Positions 1 to 8,248 of a stretch of 12,469 nt of DNA are shown here, piece after piece; positions within the stretch are counted from its first letter, which is position 1; the number at the start of each line of letters is the position of its first letter. The translations under genes were made by a program, and so were the position numbers. Where the stretch lies: contig CAYOYL010000254.1 of the NCBI GenBank assembly GCA_964408175.1, forward strand, positions 1 through 12,469, in the 5' to 3' direction. The notes under the pieces were generated by a model, which was not told the origin of the DNA, made no database searches, and was given only the letters and a program-made list of their open reading frames with translations. This stretch comes from JAFGKM01 sp964408175. GTDB taxonomy: Bacteria > Ratteibacteria > UBA8468 > B48-G9 > JAFGKM01.

Positions 1-134
1 CTTACCTCTCCCCTTTTGATTCTGTTTATGTGGACCCGTTCGGGTAACCCTCCGGCAAGCATGAATGCCCATTCTGTCTCCCTGTCGCAGTTTGTGCCCG
101 CAACCCTCATAACAAGAATCCTCGGCTTTACCAT
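1..134 (-). CDS. purQ: Phosphoribosylformylglycinamidine synthase, glutaminase subunit PurQ (5' part only)
   Basis: PurQ is the class I glutamine amidotransferase that hydrolyses glutamine and passes ammonia to PurL in the fourth step of de novo purine synthesis. Only the first 44 codons lie in the window; the frame is open at the left edge. The translated start reads MVKPRILVMRVAGTNCDRET and continues EWAFMLAGG...ERVHINRI. The GTNCDRET block followed by a hydrophobic AFxLAGG stretch and a VHIN-type strand is the typical PurQ N-terminus. The catalytic Cys and His/Glu would lie outside the window. The ATG overlaps the end of purL by 7 bp (ATGGTAA holds both the purQ start and the purL stop), which points to translational coupling and near-equal synthesis of the two subunits. 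The identification is confident despite the short length because the motif is specific and the neighbour is purL. Confidence 0.9.
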   Translation of the reverse strand, partial: MVKPRILVMRVAGTNCDRETEWAFMLAGGLPERVHINRIKRGEV

Positions 135-2515
135 TTCAGCCCTCTCCTCCACACCCTTTCCGATTCTCCGACATCCAGTGAAAAAATCTCCTTTCCACGG
201 TAAGAACAATCCACACTTTTTGTTTCAGAGACCCTGCCTATCTCTGCAACCTCCATCCCCTTCATAACCTTTTCAAACATATCCCTGCGGGATGCGTCAA
301 CCTCAACGATAAAACGCCCCTGGCTCTCCGAGAAGAGAAGGTCTTCAACTGAACAGTCCGGACAGACCATCCTGTCAAGGATAACTTCAGCTCCAATACT
401 TCCGCCAATTGCCATCTCCAGAAGGGAAACAGCAAAACCGCCGTCAGAACAATCATGACAGGCTCTTATGACAGAGATTCCGATACAGGCATGTATCTTT
501 TGCATCAGGGGAAGCGCTCTTGAAGGGACAGGAACGGGCACCTTCCCTTCTTTAAACCCGAGGACGTGGTTATACTGCGAACCTCCCATCTCCCTGCGTG
601 TGGACCCGCAGAGGTAGAGAAGATTCCCCCCTTCTTTGAGGTCAGAGGAGACAGTCTTTCTTATATCTGGGACTATCCCGACAGCAGAGATGAGGAGCGT
701 ATTCGGTATTGAGGTTTTCATTCCCGTCTCAGCGTCAATGAAAAAATTGTTCAAACTGTCCTTCCCTGAAATAAAAGGAAGCCTGTACTCAAGGGCAAAA
801 TCCCTGCATCCTTTCACACCTCTGACAAGCATCCCGAGTTGTCCGTCATCATTCAGGTCGCCCCAGCAAAAATTATCAAGGATGGCAGTTTGTTCAGGAG
901 CAGCACCAACCGCAACGACATTCCGCAGCGACTCCTCAATGCAGCATCCTGCCATCAGGTAAGGGTCGTCTTTGCCGTAGAACGGATTTATACCGCAGCC
1001 CACGGCGATGCCTCTGTAGTCATCATAAAAAGGCTTAACAACGGCGGCATCGGAAGGACCTTTCCCTCCCATGCCGGTAAGCGGCTTGAGCACCATATGC
1101 CCCTGTACCTCGTGGTCATACTGCCTTATCACAGGCTCTCTTGACGCTATATTCAGACTTCCGAGAACCTTGAGTATCCGTTCACTCCAGTCAACGTTAT
1201 CTACAGTTCTACTCTTTTCTACTGACGACCTCCCTTTGGATGAAAAATGAGCCCTCAACCTTTTTAGCGGCAGGCCTTCGTGCAGAAGGTTCATACCTAT
1301 GTTACAGACCATTTCACTTCCATAATATATCCTGAGCATTCCTGTCCTCACAAACCTTCCTATGACAGTCGCCTCCACATCCTCAGAATTAAAGAGAGAA
1401 AGAATCCTGTCAAGGTTCTTTTCCGGGACAGAAAGAACCATCCTCTCCTGAGACTCTGAAATCCATATCTCCCAGGGAAGCAGACTGCTGTGTTTCAACA
1501 AAACCTTTTCAAGGTTCACTACAACCCCCATACGGCTTCCCATCTCGCCAACGGCAGAAGAGAGCCCTCCTGCCCCGCAGTCGGTTATGGAATTATACAG
1601 GCCTTCATCTCTCGCTGCCAGAAGTACGTCCATCATCTTCTTTTCCACTATGGGATTGCCTATCTGCACCACACTGGTAGATATCTTCCCTTCAAGGCTG
1701 ACGGAAGAAAAGGTGGCACCGTGTATACCGTCGCGCCCTGTCCTGCCACCAACAAGAACAATGAGGTCGTTTTCAGATATATCCTTATCAACGTGTTTTA
1801 GCGGTATCACACCGACGGTCCCGCAGAAAACAAGAGGGTTGTTCTGGTATCCCTCTTCAAAGATAATCGCACCGGAAGCAGTGGGAATGCCCATCCTGTT
1901 GCCGTAATCCCTTACCCCGCTGACCACTCCCCTGAAAATCCTGTGCGGGTGCAGCACCCCTTCAGGCAGTTTTTCATAGGGAGCATCCGGCATACCGAGG
2001 CAGAATATGTCGGTATTGAGAATCGGCATGGCACCCTTCCCTGCAGCGAGTATGTCCCTGATAACGCCCCCTATTCCCGTGCCCGCACCTCCGTAAGGCT
2101 CAAGGGCAGAAGGATGGTTGTGGGTCTCCACCTTGAATGCTATCCCGTACTTTTCGTTGAATCTTATGATGCCTGCATTGTCCTTGAATACTGATATACA
2201 CAGCCCACTGTTAATGTTTTCAGTTACCCTCTTTATCTCGTCCAGAAGAACTATGACCTCCTCCCTGACTTCCCCCTCTATCCTTTCCGTATATTCAATC
2301 TCAGACCTGAAAACCTTGTGACAGCAATGCTCTGACCATGTCTGGGCGATGGTTTCTATCTCGCAGTCAGTAGGCTCTCTTCCTGCCTTCTCAAAATAGG
2401 AACGAACCGCCTTCATCTCCTCAAGCGTCAGAGAGAGAAGATTCTTTCTGCTGATTTCAACCAACTCGCTCTCTCCGGCACCCAGTAGATGCACCTCTGA
2501 TGTGTATTCAGACAT
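128..2515 (-). CDS. purL: Phosphoribosylformylglycinamidine synthase subunit PurL (small type)
   Basis: Small-type PurL is the ATP-dependent FGAM synthetase subunit that works with PurQ and PurS in the cytoplasm. The 795-residue protein shows the N-terminal linker followed by TWSEHCCHK (about 59-67, including the conserved His of the SEHC motif). It has the family block VETHNHPSALEPYGGAGTG near 129-147, then GGRTGRDGIHGATF, and a second, pseudo-symmetric half with the GKDSLNN block. This duplicated AIR-synthase-like layout is normal for PurL. It lacks the fused glutaminase domain of the roughly 1300-residue proteobacterial PurL, consistent with separate purQ and purS next door. It is somewhat longer than the well-known 742-residue Bacillus enzyme. 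The ATG overlaps the 3' end of the purS-type gene by 8 bp, and its stop overlaps the purQ start. The frame is intact. Confidence 0.97.
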   Translation of the reverse strand: MSEYTSEVHLLGAGESELVEISRKNLLSLTLEEMKAVRSYFEKAGREPTDCEIETIAQTWSEHCCHKVFRSEIEYTERIEGEVREEVIVLLDEIKRVTENINSGLCISVFKDNAGIIRFNEKYGIAFKVETHNHPSALEPYGGAGTGIGGVIRDILAAGKGAMPILNTDIFCLGMPDAPYEKLPEGVLHPHRIFRGVVSGVRDYGNRMGIPTASGAIIFEEGYQNNPLVFCGTVGVIPLKHVDKDISENDLIVLVGGRTGRDGIHGATFSSVSLEGKISTSVVQIGNPIVEKKMMDVLLAARDEGLYNSITDCGAGGLSSAVGEMGSRMGVVVNLEKVLLKHSSLLPWEIWISESQERMVLSVPEKNLDRILSLFNSEDVEATVIGRFVRTGMLRIYYGSEMVCNIGMNLLHEGLPLKRLRAHFSSKGRSSVEKSRTVDNVDWSERILKVLGSLNIASREPVIRQYDHEVQGHMVLKPLTGMGGKGPSDAAVVKPFYDDYRGIAVGCGINPFYGKDDPYLMAGCCIEESLRNVVAVGAAPEQTAILDNFCWGDLNDDGQLGMLVRGVKGCRDFALEYRLPFISGKDSLNNFFIDAETGMKTSIPNTLLISAVGIVPDIRKTVSSDLKEGGNLLYLCGSTRREMGGSQYNHVLGFKEGKVPVPVPSRALPLMQKIHACIGISVIRACHDCSDGGFAVSLLEMAIGGSIGAEVILDRMVCPDCSVEDLLFSESQGRFIVEVDASRRDMFEKVMKGMEVAEIGRVSETKSVDCSYRGKEIFSLDVGESERVWRRGLKW

Positions 2516-2981
2516 CTTTCCCCTTTAAGACTGAATAATCCTGTATGCTCGGATTCATCAGGACATTTATACAGATACTCTTAACCTCACTGTCAGAGAG
2601 GTTACCTTTCAGGTAGTATCTCCTGCCGGTTGCCGCAGAGACTACCGAGGTCATTCCTGCATCTTTAAGCGCCACCATAATAGTCTCAGCAACGGTATCG
2701 GTAACCCCGTTTTTATAGAATATGTCCACAATCCTGTATACCCCGGCTCTTCTTCCAGCACCTTCATTGTTCAGTAAGAATTCCTGAGAAATCGGGTCAA
2801 CAAGAATATCCTCGGCGATTCGCACCAGTTCTCTCCTTTTCAAGACACCCTCAAAACAGTAGAGTTCGGATGTGAGAACATCCTTGATTTTAGAGATGCC
2901 AGTCTCCTCAATACTCCTGCGGACCTCCTGTCCAAAAACATCGGGAACCTTCTTCTTGCTGCAGACCTCAATAATATCCAC
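2508..2981 (-). CDS. purS: PurS-type FGAM synthase subunit, tandem-duplicated (two PurS folds in one chain)
   Basis: PurS (about 80 residues) is the small subunit that bridges PurQ and PurL and helps channel ammonia; it normally acts as a homodimer. This 157-residue protein is about twice that size and consists of two alignable PurS-like units, roughly 1-72 and 81-155. The first has IIEVCSKKKVPDV near its start and ends IAEDILVDPISQEFLL. The second has IVDIFYKNGVTDTV and ends ICINVLMNPSIQDYSV. Each has the beta-alpha-beta-beta-alpha-beta rhythm, and the second ends with the ICxxxLxNPxIxDY pattern typical of PurS. I infer a single-chain equivalent of the PurS dimer, comparable to the PurS-like N-terminal region of large PurL. 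The start codon is GTG, supported by an AAGGAG site 5 nt upstream. It lies 15 bp after the preceding glutamate synthase gene and overlaps purL by 8 bp. Confidence 0.88.
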   Translation of the reverse strand: MDIIEVCSKKKVPDVFGQEVRRSIEETGISKIKDVLTSELYCFEGVLKRRELVRIAEDILVDPISQEFLLNNEGAGRRAGVYRIVDIFYKNGVTDTVAETIMVALKDAGMTSVVSAATGRRYYLKGNLSDSEVKSICINVLMNPSIQDYSVLKGKDV

Positions 2982-2986
2982 CTCTG

Positions 2987-2992
2987 CTCCTT
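2987..2992 (-). promoter_or_regulatory. Ribosome binding site AAGGAG that fixes the GTG start of the purS-type gene
   Basis: On the minus strand AAGGAG stands 5 nt before GTG GAT ATT. It occupies most of the 15-bp gap after the stop codon of the preceding glutamate synthase subunit. No ATG in frame gives a better start, so the GTG at 2981 is the likely initiation codon. Confidence 0.75.
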
Positions 2993-2996
2993 TATC

Positions 2997-3728
2997 TCAA
3001 TAACTGTAGAGTTTGCCGTAAGGCCTGTGAGTAATCGGTAAAATCTTAAAAAACCCTTCCTTCATTATATCATCAGGGGTGAATGAGAAATAACCGCAGA
3101 ATCTCCTGACATATGTCTGAATCTTAACTGAATCATACTCATCCGCACTGAAAGCCCTCACTTCCTTTCCCATATGATACTCATCTATTCTCCCTCTCGC
3201 ATATATCACTCCACCGTGCATCCCTGTCCCCAGAAAATCCCCTGCAATTTCACCGCCGGTATCCATCCCCAGCAGAATAATCATTCCACCTGCCATATAC
3301 TCCCCCAGAAACTTCCCTGCCCTTCCACCTATTACAATTACAGGATAGAAGTCCCGGTATTCTTTCATATGAATGCCAACACGGTAGCCAACACTCCCTT
3401 TTACAAAAATCTCTCCGCCTCTCATAGAATGTCCCAGTATATCCCCGGCATTTCCGTGAATTATTATCCTGCCTGAGTTAAGCGTGTTACCCGCACCATC
3501 CTGCACGTTGTCATTAACGATAATCTCAGGTCCGTCCATAAATACTCCAAGGTCATTGCCGGGCAGTCCGTTTACAGTAATCTTTACATCTGAGTCTTTT
3601 AAACCGGCCCCTATATACCTGTGGCCGCAGACACCTTCAAGACATATCTCCCTGCATCCGCCTTCAATAGACTTGTTTATCTTCTCATTAAGAACCCTGT
3701 AGTGCATCCCTTCCGCATCTATCATCAT
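2997..3728 (-). CDS. Glutamate synthase GXGXG (beta-helix) subunit, GltB C-terminal-domain homologue
   Basis: The 243-residue protein corresponds to the right-handed beta-helix domain that ends the large subunit of standard glutamate synthase (GltB). Here it is a free-standing gene, as in the split archaeal-type enzyme. The signature is a run of short glycine-rich coils between about residues 40 and 180: GAGLKDSDVKITVNG, GPEIIVNDNVQDGAG, SGRIIIHGNAGDILG, GGEIFVKGSVGYRVG, VIVIGGRAGKFLGEYMAGG and HGGVIYARG. In full-length GltB this domain is structural and helps hold the glutaminase and FMN domains around the ammonia tunnel. The C-terminal 60 residues are outside the repeat. Two adjacent ATG codons are present. 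The first overlaps the stop of the upstream FAD oxidoreductase gene as ATGA, indicating coupled translation. It is separated from the synthase and glutaminase genes by the two electron-transfer genes. Confidence 0.88.
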   Translation of the reverse strand: MMIDAEGMHYRVLNEKINKSIEGGCREICLEGVCGHRYIGAGLKDSDVKITVNGLPGNDLGVFMDGPEIIVNDNVQDGAGNTLNSGRIIIHGNAGDILGHSMRGGEIFVKGSVGYRVGIHMKEYRDFYPVIVIGGRAGKFLGEYMAGGMIILLGMDTGGEIAGDFLGTGMHGGVIYARGRIDEYHMGKEVRAFSADEYDSVKIQTYVRRFCGYFSFTPDDIMKEGFFKILPITHRPYGKLYSY

Positions 3729-5020
3729 ACCTCTATCCCCTCCCCCACAACCATATGCTTCCTGTACTCCTTCGGCAAAACGAGCAAACCGAAGTCATCG
3801 CTCAAGAGTTCCTCCTTAAACTGTGAAACATCCATCCCTTCTCTTATCATCCCCGAAAAAATCCCGCTCCTCTCAATCTTACCGAGAAAGACACAGCCGA
3901 CTATTATATTGTCCCTCAGCACCACCCTCTTGTAGAACACTTCTCCTTCTTTTTCAAGAACCTCGTAACCGGGACCGTCGGGAGGAGACGTTATGCCGAA
4001 AGAAACAACCGGGACCCCGGCAATGTCAACGGCATTCATGGGAAACATCCCCTTGTAAGCAGCATCTCCTCCAGCCATGTTAATACCGGCGGTTCTCCCC
4101 TGTCTTGCCGCAACCGGCCATATGGCAATAACCGCATTTTTCCCCAGCAGGCTGTCCATACCCTCAGCAACGTCACCTGCGGCATAAATACCCTCAAGGT
4201 TTGTCTGCATCCTTTCATCAACCGAGATGCCGCGGTTGCAGACCATACCGGTATCCCTCACAAGAGCAAGGTTGGGACGCACCCCTACTGCAAGAATAAT
4301 CAGGTTTGTCCTGACTGTTCTTCCAGACCTGAGGCGGATGCCCGAGGGTCTGCCGGCAGATGTTTCAATCTCCTCCAACGTATCCTGTTTAAAAACCGAA
4401 CAGTTCTTCCTTTCCTTCAATATCCTCTCTATAATATCCGAAGACTTCCTGTCCATGGTGGTTGAAAGCAGTCTGTCGGCAAGTTCAATTATGCAGACCT
4501 TCAGCCCCCTCTCAATCAAACCCTCCGCACACTTCAGCCCTATCAGTCCTCCCCCTACCACCACCGCCTCTTTTATACTGTTTCTTTCTATGTAGTTTAC
4601 GATTCTTCTTGCATCATCAATCTTCGTAAACGTAAAAACACCATCTGTTTTAGAAGAATAGCCCTTCACTTCCGGGATAAAAGGCCTACCGCCTGTTGAG
4701 ATAAGAATCCTTTCAAATTCCAGTATGCCCTTATCGGTAAAGACCCTTCTCCCTTTTATATCTACTCTTTCCGCCTCTCTACCGAGTAGAAGTTCAACAC
4801 CGTTTTTCTCATAAAAGTCCCTGCCTCTGAAAGCCAGATTCTCCTCTCCGAGCCTGCCTCCAAGGTAATATGATATGAGAGGACGGGAATAGTTATAAAC
4901 ATCTTCGTCAGAAATCACGGTTACCTTCCCGGTACTGTCAACCTGCCTTATACCTTCAATGCAGTTTACAGCACTCACAGAGTTACCGATTATCAGATAT
5001 TTCGTTTTTATCCTGTCCAT
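3725..5020 (-). CDS. FAD/NAD(P)H-dependent oxidoreductase, probable electron-input subunit of the split glutamate synthase
   Basis: This is a 431-residue two-dinucleotide-binding flavoprotein of the pyridine nucleotide-disulfide oxidoreductase superfamily. The N-terminal FAD site is YLIIGNSVSAVNC (8-20). The NAD(P) site is VVVGGGLIGLKCAEGL (about 153-168). ISTGGRP lies near 107, and the second FAD motif GIYAAGDVAEG falls around 277-287. There is no CxxxxC redox disulfide. The VYNYSRPLISYYLGG segment resembles NirB and rubredoxin-reductase relatives rather than CoA-disulfide reductase, which carries a cysteine there. It is not a GltD: it lacks the GltD-type N-terminal Fe-S domain, but a separate ferredoxin gene lies immediately upstream, overlapping by 13 bp. 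I infer that it oxidises NAD(P)H and passes electrons via the ferredoxin to the FMN/Fe-S synthase subunit. A role as ferredoxin reductase or nitrite-reductase-like enzyme cannot be excluded from sequence alone. Confidence 0.85.
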   Translation of the reverse strand: MDRIKTKYLIIGNSVSAVNCIEGIRQVDSTGKVTVISDEDVYNYSRPLISYYLGGRLGEENLAFRGRDFYEKNGVELLLGREAERVDIKGRRVFTDKGILEFERILISTGGRPFIPEVKGYSSKTDGVFTFTKIDDARRIVNYIERNSIKEAVVVGGGLIGLKCAEGLIERGLKVCIIELADRLLSTTMDRKSSDIIERILKERKNCSVFKQDTLEEIETSAGRPSGIRLRSGRTVRTNLIILAVGVRPNLALVRDTGMVCNRGISVDERMQTNLEGIYAAGDVAEGMDSLLGKNAVIAIWPVAARQGRTAGINMAGGDAAYKGMFPMNAVDIAGVPVVSFGITSPPDGPGYEVLEKEGEVFYKRVVLRDNIIVGCVFLGKIERSGIFSGMIREGMDVSQFKEELLSDDFGLLVLPKEYRKHMVVGEGIEV

Positions 5021-5532
5021 CTCTCAACCTTTTTCCCATCTTCATCAACAAGGTATATTGCCTCGTTGGGGCAGTGTTCAACACAGGCGGGGAACCCCTC
5101 CTCTATACATAAGTCGCACTTTGATACAACCTTCTTCTCACTATAATCTATTTTTATAACCCCGAGTGGACACATCATCACGCACATCCAGCATCCCACG
5201 CACCTTGAACTATTGTGGAGAATCTGTCCTGTCTTCTCATCGCGGTACATTGCGCCCGTAGGACAGTTTTCTACGCACGGTGCGTCATCGCAGTGCCTGC
5301 ACTGAATGGCAAAAGAGAGACTCCCTCTCTCCTCAAAATATATTCCGGATACAGGCCGGGGCTCACTACCCTTGTATACCTTTATGATATCCCTGCTCTT
5401 TGAGTGTCTGGTGATACAAAAAACCTCGCATATCCTGCACCCGATGCAGTACTCTTCCCTTATCACTATCCTTTTCCCTTTTTTTTCCATAGTCATTTTA
5501 CAAAACAGCGGTTCACCAGGACTCACCGGCAT
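5008..5532 (-). CDS. Polyferredoxin with four [4Fe-4S] clusters, HycB/CooF-like
   Basis: The 174-residue soluble electron carrier has sixteen cysteines in four groups, each suited to a [4Fe-4S] cluster. They are CIGCRICEVFC (29-39), CRHCDDAPCVENCP (78-91), CVGCWMCVMMCP (111-122) and CDLCIEEGFPACVEHCP (139-155). This spacing is that of the four-cluster subunits seen with formate and CO dehydrogenases, hydrogenases and molybdoenzymes. There is no signal peptide, so it acts in the cytoplasm. It lies between the FMN/Fe-S synthase gene (20-bp overlap) and the FAD oxidoreductase gene (13-bp overlap), so it probably wires the flavoprotein to the synthase. The start is uncertain. The ATG at 5532 has only weak ribosome-site resemblance, while ATGs at 5496 and 5490 would remove 12 or 14 residues without losing any cysteine. 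Confidence 0.88.
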   Translation of the reverse strand: MPVSPGEPLFCKMTMEKKGKRIVIREEYCIGCRICEVFCITRHSKSRDIIKVYKGSEPRPVSGIYFEERGSLSFAIQCRHCDDAPCVENCPTGAMYRDEKTGQILHNSSRCVGCWMCVMMCPLGVIKIDYSEKKVVSKCDLCIEEGFPACVEHCPNEAIYLVDEDGKKVERWTG

Positions 5533-7039
5533 GCTTGATACCCAGAATTTTTAATTCATTTTCGTTCAGACCCACACCCCTCAGATGTTCCCTGTTACCC
5601 CTCAAAGACTCAATGGCATTTATACCCATACCGCCCAGCATCTCCTTTATCTCAAGAGACCATGCCCTCAACAGGTTGTATGCCCTCATGGCTCCTAACT
5701 CGGGATTCAAACGCCGTGTCAGATACGGGTCCTGCGTTGCGATGCCCCAGTTGCACCTTCCGGTATAACACTTCTGGCAGACGTGGCACCCGAGAGCAAC
5801 CAATGCAGCCGTACCTATGTAAACCGCATCGGCTCCCAGAGCGATGGCTTTTACAACATCCGCACTCGTTCTGAATCCTCCCGCTGCAATCAGAGATGCC
5901 TGATTCCTGATACCCTCTTCCCTCAAACGCTGGTCTACAACCGCAACGGCAATCTCTATGGGGATACCCACATTATCTCTTATGACAACGGGAGCAGCAC
6001 CTGTCCCTCCCCTGATGCCGTCAATAGTTATAAAGTCCGCACCTGCCCTCACGATGCCGCTGGCTATGGGTGCGACATTGTGAACAGCGGCAATTTTCAC
6101 CCCCACGGGCTTTTTGTAGTGCGTTGCCTCTTTCAACGCAAAAATCAACTGTCTCAGGTCCTCTATGGAGTAGATGTCATGGTGAGGTGCAGGACTGATG
6201 GCATCTGTACCCTCGGGTATCATCCTTGTCAGAGAGATTTCTCCGGATATCTTTTCTCCAGGCAGGTGACCACCTATTCCCGGTTTTGCACCCTGCCCTA
6301 TTTTGATTTCTATGGCAGCGGCTTTCTGAAGATAATCCTCATTTACCCCGAACCTGCCGCTCGCTATCTGAACAATAACCCTGTCAGCAAATGGATACAG
6401 GTCTTTGTGGAGTCCCCCTTCACCTGTGTTCCAGTATACCCCGAAGTCACACGCTGCCTTTGCCAGTGATTTGCATGCATTAAGGGATATTGAACCGAAA
6501 CTCATTGCGGAAAACATTATGGGCGTTTCCAGTCCAATCTGAGGGGGAACCCCTTTTTTCAGAATATATTTCCCTGTCTCTGTCTCCTTAGAGAACTCAA
6601 TCCTGTCAATCTTTCTGCCTATAAATGTCTTTAGTTCCATAGGCTCTCGCAACGGGTCTATGGAAGGATTAGTGACCTGCGAGGCATTGAGCACGATATG
6701 CTCAAAATAATTCCTGTACTGCCTGTCGTTTCCCATACCTGTGAGCAGAACGCCTCCAGACTCCGCCTGCCGGATTATCTTGTATACGTAGTCCTTCGTC
6801 CAGTTTGCATTCTCCTTAATATCCGAAAGGTTCCTCCTTATGGTAATTGCCCCTGTGGGACAGATATCCTCGCAGAAGTGACACCCCACGCACCTTGAAC
6901 TGTCGGACAATATTTGCCCCGTTTCGGCATCGTAACTGTGCACGTCGTTGGCACAAACGCGCACACATGCCTGGCACTTTATACACCTTCCTTCATCTCT
7001 CTCCACAAAAAACTCACAGGCAGTTTTGGACCTGGCCAT
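5513..7039 (-). CDS. gltB: Glutamate synthase FMN/[3Fe-4S] catalytic subunit with N-terminal two-cluster ferredoxin domain (archaeal type)
   Basis: This subunit carries the synthase half-reaction: ammonia plus 2-oxoglutarate plus two electrons give glutamate. Numbering is from the chosen ATG (508 residues). An N-terminal ferredoxin domain holds CIKCQACVRVC (19-29) and CVGCHFCEDIC (50-60). A TIM-barrel FMN domain follows from about 160: GEGGLHKDLY, GQGAKPGIGGHLPG, EGTDAISPAPHHDIYSIEDL, DGIRGGTGAAP and LGADAVYIGTAAL. The [3Fe-4S] ligands fit GltB spacing (C-x5-C-x4-C) at Cys418, Cys424 and Cys429, ending CNWGIATQ. The glutaminase and beta-helix parts are encoded separately, so this matches the split archaeal-type enzyme. 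I chose the ATG at 7039 because AGGGA sits about 9 nt upstream and it follows the preceding stop by 4 bp. A GTG at 7057 would add six residues and has no well-spaced ribosome site. Confidence 0.93.
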   Translation of the reverse strand: MARSKTACEFFVERDEGRCIKCQACVRVCANDVHSYDAETGQILSDSSRCVGCHFCEDICPTGAITIRRNLSDIKENANWTKDYVYKIIRQAESGGVLLTGMGNDRQYRNYFEHIVLNASQVTNPSIDPLREPMELKTFIGRKIDRIEFSKETETGKYILKKGVPPQIGLETPIMFSAMSFGSISLNACKSLAKAACDFGVYWNTGEGGLHKDLYPFADRVIVQIASGRFGVNEDYLQKAAAIEIKIGQGAKPGIGGHLPGEKISGEISLTRMIPEGTDAISPAPHHDIYSIEDLRQLIFALKEATHYKKPVGVKIAAVHNVAPIASGIVRAGADFITIDGIRGGTGAAPVVIRDNVGIPIEIAVAVVDQRLREEGIRNQASLIAAGGFRTSADVVKAIALGADAVYIGTAALVALGCHVCQKCYTGRCNWGIATQDPYLTRRLNPELGAMRAYNLLRAWSLEIKEMLGGMGINAIESLRGNREHLRGVGLNENELKILGIKHAGESW

Positions 7040-7043
7040 TTTA

Positions 7044-8234
7044 TTATTTCCCTGCACCTCTTATTTTTTCACCCTTCCTTCTATCTTCTTCTATCTCCTG
7101 AGGAGAAGGACAGGATGAGGGGGACAGAGCAGACGGGTTATTTATTCTAACAACTACCGGCTGTCCCGCTTCAGGCATCCATACCTTATGGGGATGCCTG
7201 CATACAACCCTGATTGCAGACTCCTCAGATGCCAGATAGACAAACTGTCCCGACTCTGCGGCAACGAGGGGCCTCAGTTTAACCCTGTCGTTAAGTCCAA
7301 CCATACTCTCTGAATCAGCCACTATGATTGCGAAGGGTCCATTCAGTAGAGCCGATGAATATATCATTCTCAGGGCAGTCAGAAATTCTCTTTTGTCAGC
7401 ATCCCTTTCCCTCTCTATCTCACTCCACAGGGGAGCCGCAAGTATATCCGCTATCAGTTCAAAATCAAGTTTCTGCTTCCTGAAGAGAAGGTCAAAAAGA
7501 TAGGTTATGACCTCGGTGTCTGTGAAGAAACTGCAGTAGTAACCGGCGTTTTCAAGGTATCTCCTGTTGATACCGTAGGAAGATATTTCACCGTTATGAA
7601 CAACCGACCAGTCAAGTATCCCGAAGGGATGAGCACCGCCCCACCATCCGACCGTATTCGTGGGGAAGCGGTTGTGTGCAGTCCATATGTATCCGCTGTA
7701 ATCGCTTATTTTATAGAACTCTCCTATCTCATCTGGATTGCCCACACCCTTGAAGATCCCCATATTCTTCCCGGAGGAGAAGACACAGGCTCCCTCAAAA
7801 TTTCTGTTGATATGCATCACTGCCTTTATCACAAAATCTTCCACCGAAGTAGCCTCTTGAGAACCTCCATCTTTTACATCCATAAAATACCTGTGCAGGA
7901 CAGGGATATACTTAAGGGTACCTATCTTTTTTACGGGTATCGGTTCCTGATGAACAATATCAAATGCAGATTCAAGATATTCTTCAACCAACCCCTTAGC
8001 CCTGTCTTCATCATACATAATGTGGAAACACCATCTATCCCTGAGTTCAGGGTATATTCCGTAACCGGCAAATCCCGAACCCAGCCCGTTACCCCTTTCC
8101 GTCATACTGCATATGGATGTCAGAATACTATCCCCGGAGAAAAGAACCCCGTCTCTGTTCATTATCCCGGACACACCGCATCCGGAAACAATCCTTTCTT
8201 TTCTCTCCCTCTCTTTCAGTTCCCTGTATTCCAT
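7044..8234 (-). CDS. Glutamate synthase glutaminase subunit (class II glutamine amidotransferase, Ntn hydrolase)
   Basis: This 396-residue protein is the free-standing glutaminase part of glutamate synthase; it releases ammonia from glutamine for the FMN subunit. The nucleophile is Cys19 in SGCGVSGIMNRDG. Class II enzymes need this cysteine at the N-terminus, so an 18-residue charged leader (EYRELKERERKER) must be removed after translation, as known for GltB. Substrate and oxyanion motifs are AHNRFPTNTVGWWGGAHPFG (186-205), HNGEIS (213-218), the TDTEV segment (238-242) and NDRVKLRPL (315-323). The C-terminal tail is rich in Pro, Ser and charged residues. The ATG at 8234 is preceded by AGAGGA with 8-nt spacing. 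This ribosome site directly abuts the inverted-repeat element downstream of glnA, so expression from upstream transcription depends on read-through of that hairpin. The next gene starts 4 bp beyond its stop. Confidence 0.92.
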   Translation of the reverse strand: MEYRELKERERKERIVSGCGVSGIMNRDGVLFSGDSILTSICSMTERGNGLGSGFAGYGIYPELRDRWCFHIMYDEDRAKGLVEEYLESAFDIVHQEPIPVKKIGTLKYIPVLHRYFMDVKDGGSQEATSVEDFVIKAVMHINRNFEGACVFSSGKNMGIFKGVGNPDEIGEFYKISDYSGYIWTAHNRFPTNTVGWWGGAHPFGILDWSVVHNGEISSYGINRRYLENAGYYCSFFTDTEVITYLFDLLFRKQKLDFELIADILAAPLWSEIERERDADKREFLTALRMIYSSALLNGPFAIIVADSESMVGLNDRVKLRPLVAAESGQFVYLASEESAIRVVCRHPHKVWMPEAGQPVVVRINNPSALSPSSCPSPQEIEEDRRKGEKIRGAGK

Positions 8235-8248
8235 CTCCCATATCCTCT

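Noticed and set aside
5783..6469. Plus-strand open frame of 228 codons opposite the FMN/Fe-S glutamate synthase gene
   Set aside because: It is antisense to strongly conserved coding sequence; its composition is the mirror of that gene's codons and no domain is recognisable.
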